From assembly GCF_014851915.1 (NCBI RefSeq), contig NZ_JACVAP010000001.1, positions 1,116,001-1,180,000 on the forward strand: a stretch of DNA of 64,000 nucleotides. The letters run 5' to 3'. The position numbers and the translations under genes were made by a program. Below, one piece after another: positions 33,055 to 41,611 of this stretch (positions are counted from its first letter, which is position 1; the number at the start of each line of letters is the position of its first letter). Under the pieces are notes generated by a model that was not told the DNA's origin, did no database searches, and saw nothing but the letters and a program-made list of their open reading frames with translations. Origin of the DNA: Xanthomonas sp. XNM01 (GTDB lineage Bacteria; Pseudomonadota; Gammaproteobacteria; Xanthomonadales; Xanthomonadaceae).

Positions 33055-33686
33055 CGTTCCACCCTCGCGCGCAGCTTGTCGAGCGCGTAGCGCAGCCGCG
33101 ATTTCACCGTTTCCCGGCCGACGCCGGTGATCGTGCCGATCTCCTCCAGGCTCAGCTCGCGCTGCAGCCGCAGCAGCACCACGGCACGCTGCTCGTCGGG
33201 CAGTTCGTCCAGCGCCTGCATCAGGCGCGCATGACGCTCGCCCTGGTCGGCCCGGGATTCGGGGGTATCGGTATCGGCCAGCGCCGCCAGCCGCAGGTCG
33301 GCGTCCAGCGGTGCGGCCGGCCGGTGCCGTTGCGCGCGCCAGTGGTCGTTCAGGCGGTTGTGGGCGATCCGGTACAGCCACGTGCCGAACGCCGCTTCCG
33401 GACGCCAGCCGGCGCGCGCGGCGATCACCTTCTGCCAGACATCCTGGAACAGCTCCTCGGCCAGCGCCTTGTCGCGCAGCTGCCCGAGCAGGAAGCGGAA
33501 CAGCGGCAGCCGGTGCCTGGCGTACAGCGTCTCGAACGCAGGCGCGTCGCCGCCGGCATAGGCGAGCATCAGGGTTTCGTCGCTGGGGTCGACCGGCTGC
33601 TCCACGGGCGCAAGACTACGGGCTGCGGCGACCGGTGCAAAGCGGGGCGGCGCGTGGAGCGAACGGGCGTGGATGGCGATCTGCAT
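33051..33686 (-). CDS. ECF-type RNA polymerase sigma factor
   Basis: The 211-residue protein has region 2 at about 40-105 (LMLAYAGGDAPAFETLYARH, ELFQDVWQKVI, FGTWLYRIAHNRLND). Region 4 lies at 150-205 (LPDEQRAVVLLRLQRELSLE, GTITGVGRETVKSRLRYAL). There is no region 1.1 or 3, as expected for extracytoplasmic-function factors. The start at 33686 gives a 39-residue leader; an internal ATG at codon 40 lacks a ribosome site. The gene is coupled to the putative anti-sigma gene and diverges from the GGDEF-EAL gene. Target promoters are unknown. Confidence 0.92.
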   Translation of the reverse strand: MQIAIHARSLHAPPRFAPVAAARSLAPVEQPVDPSDETLMLAYAGGDAPAFETLYARHRLPLFRFLLGQLRDKALAEELFQDVWQKVIAARAGWRPEAAFGTWLYRIAHNRLNDHWRAQRHRPAAPLDADLRLAALADTDTPESRADQGERHARLMQALDELPDEQRAVVLLRLQRELSLEEIGTITGVGRETVKSRLRYALDKLRARVER

Positions 33687-33781
33687 GCAGGGGTCAACGT
33701 GCGGGTGGGGCTGATGGGGTTGCACCGCCCGCCGCGCGGTATGCTGCCGGCACGCGAGCGCAGGGAACCCGCAGGGCGAGG

Positions 33782-36667
33782 ATGAGCGCAACCACCAGCG
33801 TCCGACATGCACCGGCGGAGTCCGGCGGCCCCGACACGTCCCTGCGGACGACGCTGGAATCGCTGTCGCGGCTGCTGCCGGACGACACCCCGCTGGTGGT
33901 CGGCTGGCAGGACGCGGCGCTCGGGCTGGCCTGCGCCGGGCATGCGGACGCGGACTCTCGACTGCGCGCGCATCTGGCCGAGGCCCTGCAGCGCGGCCAG
34001 ACGGCTGGCGCCGACCCGATGAGGCTGGTCGTGCTCGACGCGCAGGGGTGCGTCGCGGTCGGCCTGCAGCCCGCACTTCGGCCGGATACGCGCTTCGATA
34101 TCGACGCCTGGCTGGGCGCGGCCTGCCAGGCGGTGGCAGGCGCGCTGCGCACCGAACGCGCTCGCCTCAGGATCGATGCGCTGGAATCGTCGCGCCGGCT
34201 GCAGCGGGCGCTGTACGAGATCACCGACCTGGCCGGTGCCGAGCTGGAGACGCAGGTGATCCTGCAGCGCCTGCACGCGATCATCGGCGCGCTGATGTAC
34301 GCACCGAACTGCTATATCGTCGAGTACGACGACGCGCGCAACCGCGTGCGCTTCCTGCACTTCGCCGACCAGGTCGATGCCTACCGCGCCGATGTCGAGC
34401 GCGAATGGGGCGAGGAGGAGATGCGCAGCAGCCTGACCTTCGCCCTGCTGCACCACGGCCAGCCGCTGTGCGGCCCGTCCTCCGACCTGCGTGCCCGGCT
34501 GGGCATCGTCGGCGACGAGGAACAGGGGCCGGACAGCCGCGACTGGCTGGGCGTGCCGATGCGGCGCGGCGATCGGATCTGCGGTGCGATCGTCGTGCAG
34601 AGCTACGACCGGGCGGGCGTGTACGGCACCGAAGAACAGGCGCTGCTGGGTTACGTGGCCCAGCACGTGCGGATCCTGCTCGATCGCCGGCAGGCGCAGG
34701 CGGAACTGGAGCGACGGGTCCGGGAACGCACCCTGGAGCTGCAGGAAGCCAACCAGGACCTGCAGGAAGAGGTGCTGGAGCGCCAGCGCGGCGAGCGCCT
34801 GCAGCACGCGCTGTTCCGCATCGCCGAGATGGCGGTCACCTCGGCCAGCCTGGAGCAGTACTACGCCAGGGTGCACGCCTCGGTGGACGAACTGCTCTAC
34901 GCGCGCAACTTCTACATCGCGCTGCTCGATCCCGGGCGCGAGGGCATCGCCTTCGTGTATTCGGTCGACGAGCACGGCGACCAGCGGCCGCCGCGCCGTC
35001 TCGGCAGGGGCATTACCGAGTACGTGATCCGCCACCGCTGCGCGCTGCTGGCCGACCGCGCGCGCATCGAGGCGCTGGTGGCCGAGGGCGAGATCCAGGA
35101 AAGCGGCAGCCAGGCGCGCTCCTGGCTCGGCGTGCCGCTCTCGCACGATGGCGAGGTGGTCGGGGTGCTGGCCGTGCAGAGCTACAGCGCCGGCATCCGC
35201 TTCACCCCCGACGACCAGCGCCTGCTCGAGTTCGTCGCGCACAACATCAGTGCCGGCCTGGCCAGACAGCGTGCGCAGGACAGCCTGCGCGCGGCGCATG
35301 CCGACCTGGAGCGCCGGGTGGCGGCACGCACGGTGGAACTGGAGGAAGCCAACGAGCGCCTGCTCGACCAGATCGGCGAGCGCCTGCGTGCCGAGCAGAA
35401 GCTCACCCACCAGGCCCGTCACGATGCGCTGACCGGCCTGCCGAACCGGACCCTGCTGCTGGAGCGGCTGGATGCGGCGATCGACCGTGCCCGCCATGGA
35501 GACGGAGTGCCCTTCGCGGTGCTGTTCCTGGATCTGGACCGCTTCAAGCTGGTCAACGACAGCATCGGCCATGCCGCCGGCGACCAGCTGCTGATCGAAG
35601 TCGCCCGGCGGATCGTCCCGAGCATGCGCGGCGAGGACCTGGTCGCGCGGCTGGGTGGCGACGAGTTCGCGATCCTGCTGACCTGTCCGGATGGGCCGTC
35701 GGGCGTGCGCGAAGTGGCACAGCGGATGCTCGGCGTGCTCGGCCAGCCGATGTGGGTGGCCGGGCGCGAACTGTTTCCATCGGCCAGCATGGGCATCGCG
35801 TTCTGGCATCCGCGCTATCGCAGCGGCGAGGAGCTGCTGCGCGACGCCGATGCGGCGATGTACCGGGCCAAGGCCAGCGGCCGCGACCGCCACGCGGTGT
35901 TCGACGAGGCCATGCGCGAGGAGGCCATGCGCAGCCTGGACCTGGAGGCCGACCTGCGGCGCGCGATCAAGCGGCGCGATTTCCTCCCGCATTACCAGCC
36001 CATCGTGCGGCTGGAGGACGGCGTCGTCGTCGGTTACGAGGCGCTGCTGCGCTGGCGCCACGAACGGCGCGGGCTGCTGGGCCCGGACGCGTTCATCGTC
36101 CGCGGCCAGGAAACCGGACTGATCGAGCAGGTCGACTGGCTGCTGTACGAGCAGGTGGTCCAGGCCCTGGCCTGCGGCGGCACGGGCTATGTGTCGGTCA
36201 ACGTCTCGCCGCGGCATTTCCATTCGCCCGATTTCGCCGACCGCCTGCTCGGCCTGCTCGCCGCGGCCGATGCCGATCCGCGTCGGCTGCGGGTGGAAAT
36301 CACCGAGGTGGCGCTGCTGGACGATGCGCCGCGCACGCTGCGCATCCTCAGCACGCTGCGCGAGAACGGCGTGCTGGCCCAACTGGACGACTTCGGCACC
36401 GGATTCTCGGCACTGTCCTACCTGCACCGGTTCCCGATCTCGGGCCTGAAGATCGACCGCAGTTTCGTCGCCGGTCTGGATGCCGAAGGCCGTCGCGGCG
36501 AGAGCCTGGCGCTGGTGCGGGCGATCCTGGCGATGGCCGGCACGCTGGGCATCGACACGGTGGGAGAGGGCGTGGAAACGGCCGCGCAGCGCGACACCCT
36601 GCGCCAGCTGGGTTGTCACAGCGGCCAGGGCTACCTGTTCGGGCGGCCGACCGCGCGGATGGGCTGA
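33782..36667 (+). CDS. Diguanylate cyclase/phosphodiesterase with two GAF domains
   Basis: The 961-residue protein has an N-terminal region of about 130 residues without a recognised domain, GAF 1 (140-305), a coiled coil (310-340) and GAF 2 (345-515). A second coiled coil (520-545) is followed by GGDEF (555-710) and EAL (720-955). The sites appear intact: GGDEF at 625-629, EAL at 753-755, with DDFGTGFS and later conserved residues present. Both synthesis and breakdown of c-di-GMP are therefore possible, under control of ligands bound by the GAF domains. No membrane segment is seen. It is transcribed away from the sigma operon with a 95-bp gap. Confidence 0.92.
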   Translation: MSATTSVRHAPAESGGPDTSLRTTLESLSRLLPDDTPLVVGWQDAALGLACAGHADADSRLRAHLAEALQRGQTAGADPMRLVVLDAQGCVAVGLQPALRPDTRFDIDAWLGAACQAVAGALRTERARLRIDALESSRRLQRALYEITDLAGAELETQVILQRLHAIIGALMYAPNCYIVEYDDARNRVRFLHFADQVDAYRADVEREWGEEEMRSSLTFALLHHGQPLCGPSSDLRARLGIVGDEEQGPDSRDWLGVPMRRGDRICGAIVVQSYDRAGVYGTEEQALLGYVAQHVRILLDRRQAQAELERRVRERTLELQEANQDLQEEVLERQRGERLQHALFRIAEMAVTSASLEQYYARVHASVDELLYARNFYIALLDPGREGIAFVYSVDEHGDQRPPRRLGRGITEYVIRHRCALLADRARIEALVAEGEIQESGSQARSWLGVPLSHDGEVVGVLAVQSYSAGIRFTPDDQRLLEFVAHNISAGLARQRAQDSLRAAHADLERRVAARTVELEEANERLLDQIGERLRAEQKLTHQARHDALTGLPNRTLLLERLDAAIDRARHGDGVPFAVLFLDLDRFKLVNDSIGHAAGDQLLIEVARRIVPSMRGEDLVARLGGDEFAILLTCPDGPSGVREVAQRMLGVLGQPMWVAGRELFPSASMGIAFWHPRYRSGEELLRDADAAMYRAKASGRDRHAVFDEAMREEAMRSLDLEADLRRAIKRRDFLPHYQPIVRLEDGVVVGYEALLRWRHERRGLLGPDAFIVRGQETGLIEQVDWLLYEQVVQALACGGTGYVSVNVSPRHFHSPDFADRLLGLLAAADADPRRLRVEITEVALLDDAPRTLRILSTLRENGVLAQLDDFGTGFSALSYLHRFPISGLKIDRSFVAGLDAEGRRGESLALVRAILAMAGTLGIDTVGEGVETAAQRDTLRQLGCHSGQGYLFGRPTARMG

Positions 36668-36881
36668 GTCACGGACGCGGCCCGGATGGGGCTGCAGTCG
36701 TCGATCGTCCGGCCCGGGTCAGGCCGATGGCATCGGCATCCGCATCGCGCGTGCGATGCGCTGGTGTGCTCCACGCAGCATCGCGATGCGTGGCATGACG
36801 TCCGGATGAGCTGTCGGCCGCGCGTTCCGTTGACAGGCCGCGCGTTGCATTCTGCGCGCAGCGATGCGGTCTGCACCGGCT

Positions 36882-37550
36882 TCAGACCAGTGCTGGCGGC
36901 GCCGACCACGGAAACGGCCGGTAGCCTTGCACCTGCAGTGTCGCGTCCAAGCGAGCGAAGTCCGTGGCGATCGCGCCTGCGCGCCTGCGGTCGAGCTGCT
37001 CGCCGAGCGCCAGTGGCAGTGCCCTGCAGCGTGCCAGCGCCTCGCCCGCCGGAATCTCCAGCAGGCGCGCCACCTGCTGCGCCACCACCTTGATCCGTGC
37101 ATCGGGGCACGCCGTCAGCACCAGGTCGAACGAGGCGAAGATGCCCGGCCCGACACCGGCGGCGCGCGCCTGCCGCTGTTCCGTGGCGCTGGCCTCGCCG
37201 GTGGTGGCGTCGATGCCGTCGACCTCCAGAAAGGCGTCGTACTCGGCGTAATGGGCCAGCGCCTGCGCATAGTCCTGCAGCGTGGACAACGGCCGCTGGC
37301 GTTTCTGCACCTCGAGCACGCCGGCGAACGTGGCCGGTTCCAGATAGGTCGACAGGCCGAGCGCACGTGCGTGCTCGGGTACCTCGCCGTCATCGTCGAA
37401 CGCGGTCTCCTCGTCGGGCGGCAGCCAGAAGCGCGCCTGCAGTGGGTCGCCATCGGTGGCGTGCACCCAGCCGAAGGAGGCCCACACCTGGTCGCCGTCG
37501 TTGCAGGCGGCGAAGGCATCCAGGGGCTGGCGAAGATCGAGCAGCTCCAT
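36882..37550 (-). CDS. Unknown two-domain protein coupled to the MFS exporter
   Basis: The 222-residue protein has a start that shares one base with the MFS stop (TGATG), so the two are translationally coupled. Residues 1-115 include PEHARALGLSTYLEPATF, LEVQKRQRPLSTLQDYAQAL and HYAEYDAFLE. That order of blocks reminds me of the DUF7716 group found among immunity-like proteins. Residues 142-208 (IKVVAQQVARLLEIPAGEAL, then a basic helix and LDATLQVQGY) have the helix-strand pattern of the ribosomal L7/L12 C-terminal domain, as in ClpS-like adaptors. Both resemblances are from memory and unproved. No signal peptide or membrane helix is seen. Confidence 0.7.
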   Translation of the reverse strand: MELLDLRQPLDAFAACNDGDQVWASFGWVHATDGDPLQARFWLPPDEETAFDDDGEVPEHARALGLSTYLEPATFAGVLEVQKRQRPLSTLQDYAQALAHYAEYDAFLEVDGIDATTGEASATEQRQARAAGVGPGIFASFDLVLTACPDARIKVVAQQVARLLEIPAGEALARCRALPLALGEQLDRRRAGAIATDFARLDATLQVQGYRPFPWSAPPALV

Positions 37551-38968
37551 CAGGCGTTGTCGGCCAGGCAGTGGCGGGTGCTGCAGTCTACCTTTGCCGG
37601 TCGCAGCCCCAATGCGATCAGCATGCCGAGCCCGGCGAACAGCGCGGCGCCGTACTGCGCATCGACCATGCCCTGCAGCGCGTCGGGGCTGGTCGCTGGC
37701 TGCCCGCCGCGTGCGGCGTTGGCCAGCATCACCAGCACCGCCAGGCCCAGCGCGCCGCCGATCTGCTGCGCGGTGGCGGCCATGCCCGAGGCCACGCCCT
37801 GCTGCGGCGCCGGCACGCCCTGGCCGGCGACGATCCACATCGCGGTCCAGCTCATGCCCTGGCCGATGCTGAGCACCACGATGCCCGGCAGCAGCGGCCA
37901 GTAGCCGGCTCCATGCGGCAGCGCCAGCGCCACCGCGGCGATGCCGGCGGCGCCCGCGCCGAAGCCCCAGGCCAGTACCTGCCGTGGCGAATGCCGCCGC
38001 AGCATGCGTTCGGCGACATGGATGCCGAAGGTGCAGACCACGGTCGGCAGCAGGAACGCGAGCCCGGCCTGCAGCGGGCTCCAGCCATAGCCGTCCTGGA
38101 AGTACAGCGCCAGGAAGTAGTACTGCACGCCGTAGCTGCTCATGAAGGCGAAGGTCAGGCCCAGCGCGGCGCGCAGGCCGGGCAGGCGCAGCAGGGCGAA
38201 CTGCATCAGCGGGTCGCGGCTGCGCGTTTCGATCACGACGAACAGCGCCAGCAGCGCCACCGCCAGCAGCAGGCAGACCAGGGTGAGCGGCGCGGTCCAG
38301 CCCCATTCCGGGCCCTGCACCAGCGTGGTCACGAGCAGGCTGCCACCGGCGGTGACGGTCAGGCAGCCGCCAAGGTCGAATGAACGGCCGCGCAGGCGTT
38401 CGCCATCGGCCGGCAGCCAGACGCCAGCACCGACGGCGCAGGCGCTGGCCAGCGGCACGATCACCGCCAGCACGGCCGGCCAGCCGAAGGCCTGGGTCAG
38501 CACCCCGCCGAGCAGGGTGCCCAGCGCCAGGCCGACCGCGCTGGCCATGCTCCAGATCGCCAGTGCGCGGTTGCGCACCGGCCCTTCGGCGTACAGCGTG
38601 TTGATCAGCGCCAAAGTCGCTGGAAACAACAGCGCGGCGCCCATGCCCTGCGCGGCGCGTGCGATCACCAGCAGGGTGGCGTCCGGCGCCAGCGCGCCCA
38701 GCAGCGAGGCCAGCGCGAACAGCAGCATGCCCAGCCGGTAGAAGCGACGGCGGCCGAGCAGGTCGGCGGCGCGTCCGCCCAGCAGCAGGCAGCCGCCGAA
38801 CGCCACGGTGTAGGCGCTGACCACCCACTGCAGCTGCTGCGCGTTGATCTGCAGGGCGCGGCCCATGTCGTGCAGGGCGACGAAGATGATGGTCGCGTCC
38901 AGCGCGATGATCAGCTGCGCGGTGGCCAGCAGGGCCAGCGCCCAGCGGGGGTGTTTCAGATCGGTCAT
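37550..38968 (-). CDS. MFS drug exporter, DHA2 type (14 helices)
   Basis: The 472-residue protein has about 14 hydrophobic segments. Motif A variant is GGRAADLLGRRRFYRLG near residues 65-80, the D1-type motif is ALDATIIFVALHDM in helix 1, and motif C-like glycine-rich sequence GLALGTLLGGVLTQAFGW lies in helix 5. These mark the DHA2 (EmrB/QacA) drug:H+ antiporters. A LysR regulator gene is divergent 100 bp away, the usual arrangement for ligand-induced efflux. A coupled unknown gene follows. Substrate unknown. Confidence 0.92.
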   Translation of the reverse strand: MTDLKHPRWALALLATAQLIIALDATIIFVALHDMGRALQINAQQLQWVVSAYTVAFGGCLLLGGRAADLLGRRRFYRLGMLLFALASLLGALAPDATLLVIARAAQGMGAALLFPATLALINTLYAEGPVRNRALAIWSMASAVGLALGTLLGGVLTQAFGWPAVLAVIVPLASACAVGAGVWLPADGERLRGRSFDLGGCLTVTAGGSLLVTTLVQGPEWGWTAPLTLVCLLLAVALLALFVVIETRSRDPLMQFALLRLPGLRAALGLTFAFMSSYGVQYYFLALYFQDGYGWSPLQAGLAFLLPTVVCTFGIHVAERMLRRHSPRQVLAWGFGAGAAGIAAVALALPHGAGYWPLLPGIVVLSIGQGMSWTAMWIVAGQGVPAPQQGVASGMAATAQQIGGALGLAVLVMLANAARGGQPATSPDALQGMVDAQYGAALFAGLGMLIALGLRPAKVDCSTRHCLADNA

Positions 38969-39072
38969 TGCGGGGTCCGGCGTCGGGGGACGGCAGTCTC
39001 ATTGATGCGGGCCGATACATAAACCCGGGTTGTTCGATATCTGTCATGATTTTTCGCATGAGCGGATCGTCG
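38969..39072. promoter_or_regulatory. Divergent promoter region of the MFS and LysR genes
   Basis: This 104-bp region is AT-richer than its surroundings (39012-39055), as expected for two divergent promoters and a LysR binding site. The segment TTCGATATCTGTCATGA around 39033-39049 is the best candidate for an operator, but symmetry is imperfect and no boxes are assigned. Confidence 0.4.
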
Positions 39073-39957
39073 ATGGACCTCAATGCGGTGCGGATGCTGG
39101 TGCAGGTGGCCGAGGCACGCAGCTTCACCGTCGCCGCCGGCCAGCTCGGGCTGAGCCAGTCGGGCCTGTCGCGGGCGATCGGGCGGCTGGAGGCGACGCT
39201 GGGCGTGAAACTGCTGCAGCGGAACACCCGCAGCGTCGCGTTGACCCCGGACGGGCGTCAGTTCGTCGACCAGGTCGCACCGCTGCTGTGCGGGATGGAA
39301 GATGCCGAGCGGCAGCTGGCCGACCGGCCCTGCACGCCCTCCGGCACGCTGAAGATCAGTGCCCCGTCGATGTTCGGGCGCAAGGTGCTGGTGCCGCTAC
39401 TCGCGCCGTTGCTGGCCCGGTATCCGCAGCTGCAGGTCGAAGCGGTGCTGAGCGACCGCCTGGTCGATCTGGTCGAGGAGGGCTTCGACGCGGCGCTGCG
39501 CACCGGGCCGATCGCCGACCAGCGCATCGTCGCGCGGCCGTTGCGCGCGCTGCGCTGGATCACCGTCGCCAGCCCGGCGTATCTGGCCGCGCATGGCACG
39601 CCGGGCGATGTCGCCGCACTGCGGGGGCATGCCTGCCTGGCGGTGCGCAACCTGCGCAGCGGGCGGCTGGTGGACTGGCAGTTCCTGCAGGACGGCCAGC
39701 TGCGCGAGCTCACGCCATCGACACGGATGGTGTTCGACAGCGGGGATCCGCTGGTGGAAGCGGCGATCGCCGGTGTCGGCATCGTCCAGGTGATGGATTT
39801 CGCAGTGGCCGATGCACTGGCCGATGGCCGGCTTCAGCGCGTGCTGCAGCCATTCGAGGGCCGCAGCCGCGAGTTTTCGCTGATCTACCCGCCGTCGCGG
39901 CAGCACTCGGCGAAGCTGCAGGTGCTGGCCGAGGCGTTGCTGGCCGGCGCCTGGTGA
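39073..39957 (+). CDS. LysR-family transcriptional regulator
   Basis: The protein has 294 residues from the ATG at 39073 (MDLNAVRMLVQVAEARSF, with AGCGGA upstream); an ATG five codons earlier is also possible. Residues 1-60 are the winged helix-turn-helix (FTVAAGQLGLSQSGLSRAIG, LQRNTRSVALTPDGRQF). Residues 90-290 form the periplasmic-binding-like effector domain. It resembles the subgroup with a short C-terminal domain that regulates a neighbouring efflux or dehydrogenase gene. It is divergent from the MFS exporter and probably controls it. Ligand unknown. Confidence 0.92.
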   Translation: MDLNAVRMLVQVAEARSFTVAAGQLGLSQSGLSRAIGRLEATLGVKLLQRNTRSVALTPDGRQFVDQVAPLLCGMEDAERQLADRPCTPSGTLKISAPSMFGRKVLVPLLAPLLARYPQLQVEAVLSDRLVDLVEEGFDAALRTGPIADQRIVARPLRALRWITVASPAYLAAHGTPGDVAALRGHACLAVRNLRSGRLVDWQFLQDGQLRELTPSTRMVFDSGDPLVEAAIAGVGIVQVMDFAVADALADGRLQRVLQPFEGRSREFSLIYPPSRQHSAKLQVLAEALLAGAW

Positions 39958-40030
39958 TCAGGCCAGGGCATTCGCGTCCGGGCGCGCTGCGGCGGCCGGG
40001 GAGCGGACCGGGTGTCCTGTGTGGCTTCGG

Positions 40031-40061
40031 AGCGGAAACGGCACTCAGACCCCGGTTTTCG
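40031..40061 (+). repeat. Dispersed repeat, copy 1
   Basis: GCGGAAACGGCACTCAGACC followed by CCGGTTTTCG lies 75 bp after the lysR stop. It matches copy 2 at 40136-40165 with a few changes. The shared core GCACTC(A/T)GACCCCGGTTT is not related to any gene here. I recall this type of sequence bordering REP-associated transposase genes in related genomes, which could make these remnants of such an element. Confidence 0.5.
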
Positions 40062-40135
40062 CCGCACCGATGACCTCACCGATCATCTGCTTGCTCTGCC
40101 TGAAGCGTGTGTGGCGGCGTCCGGGGCAGGGGCCG

Positions 40136-40165
40136 GCGGAAAGTGCACTCTGACCCCGGTTTCGG
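40136..40165 (+). repeat. Dispersed repeat, copy 2
   Basis: GCGGAAAGTGCACTCTGACC then CCGGTTTCGG ends 2 bp before the aldehyde dehydrogenase stop. Same orientation as copy 1, with 74 bp between the two. No T-run or hairpin strong enough for a terminator. Confidence 0.5.
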
Positions 40166-40167
40166 TG

Positions 40168-41595
40168 TCAGGTTTTCAGTACCAGCAGCCGCACTTCGCT
40201 CATGTCCTCGATCGCGAACTTCACGCCTTCGCGGCCCAGGCCGGAATCCTTGACCCCGCCGTAGGGCATGTTGTCCATGCGGAAGCTGGGCACGTCGCCG
40301 ACGATCACGCCGCCGACCTCAAGCCGGTCCCAGGCCTGCATCGCATGCGCGAGGCTGTCGGTGAACACGCCGGCCTGCAGGCCGAAGTCCGAATCGTTGA
40401 CCGTGGCCAGCGCCTGGTCGAAGTCGCTGAAGCGCTCCAGCAGCGCCACCGGGGCGAAGGCTTCCTGGCGCTGCAGGTCGGCGTCGCGTGGCACGTTCTC
40501 CAGCAGCGCGGGTTCGAGCATGTTGCCGTCGCGGCCGCCACCGGCCAGCACGCTGGCACCGGCATCGCGCGCGGCGCCTATCCAGCCTTCGATCTTCTTC
40601 GCCGCAGCCTCGTCGATGACCGGGCCGATGAAGGTGGCCTCGTCCTTCGGATCGCCGCAGACGAAGCCACGCACCTTGTCGGCCAGCTTGTCCTTCAGCG
40701 CGTCGTAGACCGTGTCGTGGACCAGGATGCGCTGCACGCTGATGCAGCTCTGGCCGGACTGGTAATAGGCGCCGAAGGCGAGCCGGTCGACCACGTGGTC
40801 GAGCTTGCCGGCCTGGTCGCCGTCGACGATGCAGGCGGCGTTGCCGCCCAGTTCCAGCGTGACCTTCTTGCGCCCGGCGCGGGCCTTGAAGTCCCAGCCG
40901 ACCAGCCCGCCGGTGAAGGACAGCAGCTTGATCCGGTCGTCCTCGATCAGCGGCGCGGCGTCGTCGTTGCTGCAGGCGAACACCGAGAACGCGCCCTTGG
41001 GCAGATCGGTCTCGGCCAGCACCTCGGCGATGATCAGCGCGCCGACCGGGGTCTTGGCCGCCGGCTTGAGCACGAACGGGCAGCCGGCGGCGATCGCCGG
41101 GGCGACCTTGTGCGCGACCAGGTTCAGCGGAAAGTTGAACGGGGTGATGAAGCTGCACGGGCCGATCGGCACGCGCTTCCAGATGCCGCGGTAGCCGGTG
41201 CCGCGCTCGGAGATCTCCAGGTCCACGGTCTGGCCTTCGATCCGCACCGCTTCCTCGGCGGCGATGCGGAAGGTGTCGATCAGCCGGGTGACCTCGCCGC
41301 GCGCGTCCTTGATCGGCTTGCCGGCCTCGATGCACAGGGCCAGGGCCAGCTCCTCGGCGCGTTCGCGGAAGCGGCGCACGCAGTGTTCGAGGATGGCCTG
41401 GCGTTTGTAGGCGGGCAGGGCGGCCATCGCCGGCGCGGCGTCGACCGCGGCCTGGATCGCGCGTTCTATCGTGCCCGCATCGGCCATCGCCACCCGGGTG
41501 GCGACCTCGCCTGAGTATTTGTCCAGCACCTCCAGATCGGTGTTCGGGGTTTCGGGCCGGTTGGCCACGTACAGCGGATAGGTCTTCTCGAGCAT
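40168..41595 (-). CDS. NAD(P)-dependent aldehyde dehydrogenase
   Basis: The 475-residue protein has FNFPLNLVAHKVAPAIAAG, GCPFVLKPAAKTP, the general-base glutamate in LELGGNA near residue 250 and the catalytic Cys284 in GQSCISVQR. The end block MPYGGVKDSGLGREG is standard for the family. It oxidises an aldehyde to the acid. It starts 16 bp after the end of a thiamine-diphosphate enzyme gene, so the two form an operon, and the aldehyde may be the product of that enzyme. The subfamily looks like the phosphonoacetaldehyde/lactaldehyde/glyceraldehyde-3-phosphate group. Substrate not determinable. Confidence 0.92.
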   Translation of the reverse strand: MLEKTYPLYVANRPETPNTDLEVLDKYSGEVATRVAMADAGTIERAIQAAVDAAPAMAALPAYKRQAILEHCVRRFRERAEELALALCIEAGKPIKDARGEVTRLIDTFRIAAEEAVRIEGQTVDLEISERGTGYRGIWKRVPIGPCSFITPFNFPLNLVAHKVAPAIAAGCPFVLKPAAKTPVGALIIAEVLAETDLPKGAFSVFACSNDDAAPLIEDDRIKLLSFTGGLVGWDFKARAGRKKVTLELGGNAACIVDGDQAGKLDHVVDRLAFGAYYQSGQSCISVQRILVHDTVYDALKDKLADKVRGFVCGDPKDEATFIGPVIDEAAAKKIEGWIGAARDAGASVLAGGGRDGNMLEPALLENVPRDADLQRQEAFAPVALLERFSDFDQALATVNDSDFGLQAGVFTDSLAHAMQAWDRLEVGGVIVGDVPSFRMDNMPYGGVKDSGLGREGVKFAIEDMSEVRLLVLKT

Positions 41596-41611
41596 GGGGT
41601 GCCTCGTGGGG

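Noticed and set aside
31291-33090. Plus-strand frames of 381-599 codons opposite yigZ and the anti-sigma gene
   Set aside because: The Pro/Ala-rich anti-sigma coding produces long opposite-strand frames of Arg/Gly/Ala. The ATGA overlaps tie the minus-strand genes together.
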